From positions 314,584 to 378,583 of the forward strand of contig KZ478063.1 of NCBI GenBank assembly GCA_002837195.1: 64,000 nt of DNA, given 5' to 3'. This DNA comes from Enterobacterales bacterium CwR94 (GTDB lineage Bacteria > Pseudomonadota > Gammaproteobacteria > Enterobacterales > Enterobacteriaceae). Below the pieces are notes generated by a model. That model did not search any database. It worked only from the letters and a program-made list of their open reading frames with translations, and was not told where the DNA came from. Shown piece by piece: positions 58,796 through 64,000 of this stretch. The translations under genes were made by a program, and so were the position numbers. Position 1 is the stretch's first letter. The number at the start of each line of letters is the position of its first letter.

Positions 58796-58899
58796 GCATG
58801 AAGGTGACGGCGTGCCTTTCGGAAGGTTCTTCTTCCTAATGTTGGGGCGCAAGCACAGAGTATCGGCCTTGCCGATGGCTATCCCTGGAGAACAAAAAG

Positions 58900-61401
58900 A
58901 TGTCTGGGAACGATCGCGAACCGATTGGGCGCAAAGGAAAAGCCCCCACGCCGCCGCGTAAAAACGCAGTGAAAGGTCGCCGCAGGGATGACGATTATGA
59001 TGATGAGTATCAGGATGACGATGATGATGAAGAGGATGTCGTAATGCCGCGCAATGGAAAAAAAGGCACACCGCGTAAGAAACGCCGTTGGCTGGGGTTG
59101 TTTATCAAGCTGATGCTGGTGTTTGTGGTGTTGATGGCGGTGTACGGCGTCTACCTTGACTCGCAAATTCGCAGCCGTATTGACGGTAAAGTCTGGCAGT
59201 TGCCTGCGGCGGTCTACGGCCGCATGGTCAGCCTTGAACCCGGCATGTCGTACGATAAAGCCGAGATGATCAAACTGCTGGAAGGGACGCAGTATCGCCA
59301 GGTAACGCGTATGACGCGCCCCGGCGAGTTTACTGTGCAAGCCAACAGCATCGAACTGATCCGTCGCCCGTTTGATTTCCCCGACAGCAAAGAGGGGCAA
59401 ATCCGGGCGCGCTTGAGTTTCAACGGCAATAAACTGTCTGAGATCCGCAATTTAGACAGCGGTCGTGATTTTGGTTTCTTCCGTCTCGATCCCCGTCTGA
59501 TCACCATGTTGCAATCGCCAAACGGCGAACAGCGTCTGTTTGTCCCGCGTTCGGGCTTCCCGGATTTGCTGGTCGATACCTTGATCACCACGGAAGATCG
59601 CCATTTCTACGAGCATGATGGCATTAGCCTGTACTCCATTGGTCGTGCTTTCCTGGCCAATATTACGGCAGGACGCGCCGTACAGGGCGGCAGTACCTTG
59701 ACCCAGCAGTTGGTGAAAAACCTGTTTTTGACCAACGAGCGTTCACTGTGGCGTAAGGCGAATGAAGCCTACATGGCGCTGATCATGGATGCGCGTTACG
59801 GCAAAGATCGTATTCTTGAGCTGTATCTGAACGAGGTTTATCTCGGTCAGGCGGGCAGCGATCAGATCCGCGGCTTCCCACTGGCAAGCCTGTATTACTT
59901 TGGTCGTCCGGTTGATGAACTGAGCCTGGATCAACAAGCGTTGCTGGTCGGGATGGTGAAAGGGGCGTCGCTGTATAACCCGTGGCGCAATCCGAAGTTG
60001 TCACTGGAACGCCGTAACCTGGTCCTGCGTTTGTTACAGAACCAGAAAGTGATCGACCAGGAACTGTATGACATGCTTTCCGCGCGTCCGTTAGGCGTTC
60101 AGCCGAAAGGCGGCGTGATTTCGCCGCAGCCTGCGTTTATGCAGATGGTGCGTAGCGAACTGCAAGCCAAACTGGGCGATAAAGTGAAAGATCTGTCTGG
60201 CGTGAAGATCTTTACGACCATGGACCCCATCTCGCAGGATGCCGCCGAGAAGTCGATTGAAGAGGGGATCCCGGTGCTGCGCAAAGCGCGTGGCGTTAAC
60301 GATTTAGAAACGGCAATGGTAGTGGTTGACCGTTTCAGTGGTGAAGTGCGTGCGATGGTCGGCGGCTCGAACCCGCAGTTTGCAGGGTATAACCGTGCGT
60401 TGCAGGCGCGTCGTTCCATTGGATCCTTAGCGAAACCCGCAACCTACCTGACTGCACTCAGCCAGCCTAACAGTTACCGTTTAAACAGCTGGATTGCGGA
60501 TGAACCTATTGCGCTGAAGCAACCGAACGGTCAGGTATGGCGCCCGCAGAATGACGATCGTCGTTTCAGTGGCAAAGTGATGTTGGTGGATGCGCTGACC
60601 AACTCAATGAACGTGCCAACCGTGAACCTGGGCATGACACTGGGCCTGCAACAGGTGGTCGATACCTGGACCCGATTGGGGCTGCCAAAAGATCAGCTCA
60701 GTCCGGTGCCTGCGATGCTGTTAGGTGCACTGAACCTGACGCCAATTGAAGCCGCACAGGCATTCCAGACCATCGCCAGCGGAGGCAACCGCGCGCAGCT
60801 TTCAGCATTGCGTTCAGTGATTGCAGAAGATGGCACGGTCTTGTATCAGAGTTTCCCGCAGGCTGAGCGCGCGGTACCGGCTCAGGCCGCCTATTTAACG
60901 CTGTACACCATGCAACAGGTAGCGGAAAAAGGCACGGCTCGCGCATTGGGCGCTAAATTCCCTAATATCCACCTGGCGGGTAAAACCGGCACCACCAACA
61001 ACCTGGTAGACAGCTGGTTTGCCGGTATTGATGGCAAAGAAGTGGCGATTACCTGGGTCGGGCGCGATAACAACCAAACCAGTAAGTTGTATGGCTCCAG
61101 CGGTGCAATGCAGCTGTACAGTCGTTATCTGTCTAATCAGACGCCGTTGCCATTAACGCTAACGCCGCCGGAAGATATTTCAACGATGAGTGTGGATTCA
61201 GCAGGGAATTTCGTGTGCGATACCGGCAGTAGCGGCTGGCGCAGTCTGCCTGTGTGGACAACCGATGCTTCGGCACTGTGTCAGCAGCAGCAACAGTTGT
61301 TCCAGCAGCAGCAACAGCAGCAACAAACACAGCCGCAAAATCAGCAGCAGGATGGCGATGGCGTGGCAGGCTGGATTAAAGATATGTTCGGCAGTAACTA
61401 A
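58900..61401 (+). CDS. mrcB: Bifunctional penicillin-binding protein 1b (MrcB)
   Basis: An 833-residue class A PBP making and crosslinking peptidoglycan. A cytoplasmic acidic tail (Asp/Glu-rich, residues about 27-47) precedes a signal anchor ([20 protein letters not shown]), the UB2H domain and the GT51 glycosyltransferase ([37 protein letters not shown]). The transpeptidase has [15 protein letters not shown] (SxxK), SMN and GKTGTTNN (KTG). The C-terminus has a Gln-rich tract, then [14 protein letters not shown], matching E. coli. Confidence 0.97.
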   Translation: MSGNDREPIGRKGKAPTPPRKNAVKGRRRDDDYDDEYQDDDDDEEDVVMPRNGKKGTPRKKRRWLGLFIKLMLVFVVLMAVYGVYLDSQIRSRIDGKVWQLPAAVYGRMVSLEPGMSYDKAEMIKLLEGTQYRQVTRMTRPGEFTVQANSIELIRRPFDFPDSKEGQIRARLSFNGNKLSEIRNLDSGRDFGFFRLDPRLITMLQSPNGEQRLFVPRSGFPDLLVDTLITTEDRHFYEHDGISLYSIGRAFLANITAGRAVQGGSTLTQQLVKNLFLTNERSLWRKANEAYMALIMDARYGKDRILELYLNEVYLGQAGSDQIRGFPLASLYYFGRPVDELSLDQQALLVGMVKGASLYNPWRNPKLSLERRNLVLRLLQNQKVIDQELYDMLSARPLGVQPKGGVISPQPAFMQMVRSELQAKLGDKVKDLSGVKIFTTMDPISQDAAEKSIEEGIPVLRKARGVNDLETAMVVVDRFSGEVRAMVGGSNPQFAGYNRALQARRSIGSLAKPATYLTALSQPNSYRLNSWIADEPIALKQPNGQVWRPQNDDRRFSGKVMLVDALTNSMNVPTVNLGMTLGLQQVVDTWTRLGLPKDQLSPVPAMLLGALNLTPIEAAQAFQTIASGGNRAQLSALRSVIAEDGTVLYQSFPQAERAVPAQAAYLTLYTMQQVAEKGTARALGAKFPNIHLAGKTGTTNNLVDSWFAGIDGKEVAITWVGRDNNQTSKLYGSSGAMQLYSRYLSNQTPLPLTLTPPEDISTMSVDSAGNFVCDTGSSGWRSLPVWTTDASALCQQQQQLFQQQQQQQQTQPQNQQQDGDGVAGWIKDMFGSN
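61277..61352 (+). repeat. CAG/CAA trinucleotide tract encoding polyglutamine in MrcB
   Basis: Runs of CAGCAG with occasional CAA encode two Gln tracts near the PBP1b C-terminus ([20 protein letters not shown]). Slippage here would change tract length without breaking the frame. Confidence 0.85.
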
Positions 61402-61410
61402 GCCCTCAGA

Positions 61411-61435
61411 AGCCGGTCGCCAGACCGGCTTTTTC
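61411..61435 (+). terminator. Rho-independent terminator of mrcB
   Basis: AGCCGGTC-GCCA-GACCGGCT followed by TTTTTC, 9 bp after the mrcB stop. Confidence 0.9.
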
Positions 61436-61622
61436 ATGCTAGCGCGGGTGCGTTGCGTTAACGCCTTGATCAATCAGTCATCAATTCTGCAGCACCGCTT
61501 TTACAGCGCATAAGATCCCCAGAAAACCTTACATTACATCCGGTTAAAAGCTGAGCGATTTACTCGTTTTCGCAATAGTTCAGCTTGCAGACACATATTT
61601 ATTTCGCATATTATCCGACCTG

Positions 61623-61641
61623 CATAATAATAATTCTCGTT
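61623..61641 (+). promoter_or_regulatory. Fur box upstream of fhuA
   Basis: CATAATAATAATTCTCGTT matches about 12 of 19 positions of the Fur consensus; the left part (ATAATAATAAT) is strong. It lies 47 bp before the fhuA ATG, the same place as the Fur site of E. coli fhuA. Confidence 0.75.
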
Positions 61642-61688
61642 TACGTTCACACTACCTAAGCTACATCCATTCATTAGAGATTCCTGAT

Positions 61689-63889
61689 ATGGCGATTGCG
61701 CACGCGCTGTCCAAACAAGCGGTAAAAACCTCTACGCTGGTGAAAACTCCACTGGCTCTCTTTGTTACGCTGACGCTGGCCGGTATTTCCCAGGGCTTTG
61801 CAGAAGAGACGATCACGGTTCAGGCGACGGACGGCGGGGTGGCGCAGGAAAGCGCGTGGGGACCATCCCCAACGGTCGCCGCGAAACGCTCTGCGACAGG
61901 CACCAAAACGGATACGCCAATTGAAAAAAATCCGCAGTCGGTTTCGATTGTCACGCGCGAAGAGATGGAACTGAAAGCCGTCAACAGCGTGAAAGGTGCG
62001 TTCAATTATTCGCCAGGCGTGTTCGCCGGCAACCGTGGCAGTTCAGACGTGATTGACGCGCTGTCTATCCGTGGATTCAGTGAGACCAACACCAACCAAT
62101 ATCTGGATGGCTTGAAACTGCAGGCGGATAACTACTCTGAATTTGCGATTGACCCCTATTTCCTGGAACGCGCTGAACTGCTGCGCGGCCCGGTATCGGT
62201 CCTGTACGGAAAGAGCAATCCAGGTGGCGTGGTGGCGATGGTGAGCAAGCGTCCAACCACCGAAACCCTGCGTGAAGTGCAGTTCCAAATGGGGACCGAT
62301 AATCTGTTCCAAACGGGCTTCGATTTCGGCGGCGCGTTAGATGATGATGGTGTGTACTCCTACCGTCTAACAGGGCTGGCGAAAGATCAGGACGCGCAAC
62401 AGTCCATGAATAAGGAGAAGCGTTTTACTATCGCGCCTTCATTCTCCTGGCGTCCAAGTGATAACACCACCTTTACGCTGCTAAGCTATTTCCAGAATGA
62501 GCCGGAAACGGGCTATTACGGCTGGTTGCCACGTCAGGGAACCGTGGTGCCGATTATCGATGCCAACGGTGTTGAGCACAAATTACCGCGTGATTTTGAT
62601 GAAGGGGAAGACAGCAATAAAATCTCCCGTAACACCAAAATGGTCGGTTATAACTTCGATCATGCGTTTAATGACACCTGGACCGTGCGTCAAAATCTGC
62701 GCTATGCACAGTTGCGTACCAACTATCACAGCATCTATGGCAACGGTTATGACGCCGCATCGGGCCTGATTAACCGCGGGTATGCCGATTCAGATGAAAG
62801 ACTCAATGAGTTTGCCGTCGATACCCAGGGCCAGGCGAAATTCGCAACCGGGCAACTGGATCACACGCTGCTGCTGGGCGTTGATTACCAGCGTACGCAC
62901 AACGACATTGATGCGATCTTCGGCGGCGCAGCCGGTTTAGATCCGCTGAACCCGCAATACGGTAATGATCAGCCGACGGTGCTGTATAACCCCTACAACT
63001 ATCTGAACAAGCAGGAGCAAACGGGCCTGTATGCGCAGGATCAGATGGAGTGGGATCGTTGGGTGCTGACATTAGGCGGTCGCTATGACTTCCTGACCAC
63101 CTCGGCGACTGACCGTGAGGCAGGCACCACCAAAGAGCGTCACGATCAGGCTTTCACCTGGCGCGGCGGCCTGAACTACGTGTTTGATAACGGTGTGGCA
63201 CCGTACTTCAGCTACAGCGAATCCTTTATCTCCAACACCGGCACCACTATTGGTGGCGATACGTTTGAACCGTCACGCGCCAAGCAGTATGAAGCGGGCT
63301 TAAATACGTGCCGAAAGATCGCCCAATCGTGATCACCGGTGCGGTCTATGAACTGACGAAAACCAATAACCTGACCGGCGATCCGCTGTTCCCAGCGTTC
63401 AGCGTGATGGGTGGCGAAATTCGCTCACGCGGTGTTGAGCTGGAAGCGAAAGGGGCGATCAACGCGAACGTGAATGTGACGGCGGCCTACAGCTATACCG
63501 ACGCCGAGTACACCGAAGATACCTACCTGCAAGGCAAAAAGCCGGTACAGGTGCCTAAACACAATGCGTCCTTGTGGGGCGATTACACTTTCCACGAAAC
63601 GGCGCTGTCTGGCCTGACGCTGGGTGCCGGTGTGCGCTACGTCGGTGAAAGCCAGGGCATCTACCGTGACGGCCCTAACGTTAACCAGAATTTCGATGTG
63701 GCTGCCTATACGCTGGTGGATGCTGCGGTGAAATACGATCTGGGGCGTTTTGGCCTGCCGGGTTCATCCGTGGGTGTTAACGTCAATAACCTGTTTGACC
63801 GTACCTATGTGGCCAGTTGCTATCGTGACTATGCTTGCTACTGGGGTGCAGAGCGTCAAATCGTTGGTACCGCAACCTTCCGTTTCTAA
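61689..63889 (+). pseudogene. fhuA: Ferrichrome outer-membrane receptor FhuA, interrupted by a one-base frameshift
   Basis: TonB-dependent receptor for ferrichrome-type hydroxamates. The signal peptide ends ISQGFAEE; TonB box ETITVQA; plug NPQSVSIVTREEMELKAVNS and AELLRGPVSVLYGKSNPGGV. Frame 1 is intact to residue about 537 (AKQYEAG) and then hits a stop at 63332. The rest of the barrel continues in another frame from KYVPKDRPIVITGAVYELTK (63302) to CYWGAERQIVGTATFRF. One missing base at 63299-63302 explains it; restored length is about 733 residues (E. coli 747). Either a real null allele or a sequencing error. Confidence 0.9.
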
Positions 63890-63902
63890 CTTCCATAAAC
63901 CT

Positions 63903-63920
63903 GGCGCGGGAAACCGCGCC
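63903..63920 (+). promoter_or_regulatory. fhuA-fhuC intercistronic hairpin
   Basis: GGCGCGG-GAAA-CCGCGCC is a perfect 7-bp stem with a GAAA tetraloop, 13 bp after the fhuA stop. No T-run follows, so it is more likely a stability or attenuation element than a full terminator. Confidence 0.6.
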
Positions 63921-63930
63921 TGTCAGCCAG

Positions 63931-64000
63931 ATGAGTGTTATGCACGAACGCCAATCGCAGTCTCACGCTACCTTCACACTGGATAATGCCAGTTTCTCCG
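63931..64000 (+). CDS. fhuC: Ferric-hydroxamate ABC transporter ATPase FhuC, 5' part only
   Basis: Only the first 20-23 codons are inside the window. ATG 63931 or in-frame ATG 63940 gives (MSV)MHERQSQSHATFTLDNAS followed by FS, resembling the FhuC N-terminus just before its first ABC beta-strand. The position after fhuA matches the fhuACDB operon. The Walker motifs lie beyond the window edge. Confidence 0.75.
   Translation, partial: MSVMHERQSQSHATFTLDNASFS

Noticed and set aside
63296-63304. Programmed -1 ribosomal frameshifting to rescue fhuA
   Set aside because: The junction CTTAAAT is not a proper X-XXY-YYZ slippery heptamer, no downstream stimulatory structure is apparent, and fhuA is not known to use recoding.

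Overview
The window is a chromosomal segment of a gammaproteobacterium of the order Enterobacterales. The backbone has nearly the same gene order as the Escherichia coli yacG to fhuA region: yacG-zapD-coaE, guaC, hofC-hofB-ppdD, nadC, ampD-ampE, aroP, pdhR-aceE-aceF-lpdA, acnB, yacL, speD-speE, yacC, cueO, hpt, can, yadGH, panDCB, folK-pcnB-gluQ-dksA-sfsA-thpR, hrpB, mrcB, fhuA-fhuC. The proteins are close to, but clearly diverged from, their E. coli counterparts. An Erwiniaceae or Pantoea-like host, or a neighbouring family, is plausible; the genus cannot be fixed from the sequence alone. No rRNA, tRNA, CRISPR array, transposase or prophage was found.

Three accessory blocks interrupt the backbone. 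(1) Between lpdA and acnB lies a chaperone-usher fimbrial operon (major pilin, chaperone, usher, two-domain tip adhesin, minor pilin; 18.1-23.7 kb). A convergent FimB/FimE-type tyrosine recombinase follows it. Upstream of the pilin gene is a 284-bp segment (17669-17952) bounded by a 19-bp inverted repeat (18/19 match). It carries a near-consensus sigma-70 promoter that points away from the operon, as expected of a phase-variable promoter switch captured in the OFF orientation. (2) Next come a small membrane protein and an MgtB-type Mg2+ P-type ATPase. The ATPase has a leader encoding a 17-residue peptide that starts Met-Asp-Glu-Pro-Pro and overlaps mutually exclusive stem-loops, resembling a Mg2+-responsive attenuator. 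(3) Between cueO and hpt lies an iron island (36.1-46.1 kb): a Fur-box promoter, a lone NIS siderophore synthetase of the DesD/AlcC type, a FhuE/FauA-like TonB receptor, a complete binding-protein-dependent ABC importer, a LuxR-type regulator and a membrane-anchored winged-helix regulator. The precursor-making enzymes (decarboxylase, N-hydroxylase, acyltransferase) are absent from the window.

The core regions cover cell division (ZapD), CoA and pantothenate synthesis (CoaE, PanBCD), purine interconversion and salvage (GuaC, Hpt), type IV pilin assembly (HofBC, PpdD), NAD synthesis (NadC), peptidoglycan recycling and synthesis (AmpD, PBP1b), the pyruvate dehydrogenase complex under PdhR, aconitase B, spermidine synthesis (SpeDE), copper oxidation (CueO behind a CueR-type 19-bp-spacer promoter), carbonic anhydrase, and RNA metabolism (PcnB, GluQ, HrpB).

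Two annotation points matter. pcnB almost certainly starts at a rare ATT codon (53372), 21 codons upstream of the nearest conventional start. fhuA is split by a one-base deletion near 63300, so it is either a pseudogene or a sequencing error. Iron supply is a recurring theme: a Fur box precedes both the siderophore synthetase and fhuA, and the window encodes two hydroxamate-type TonB receptors.
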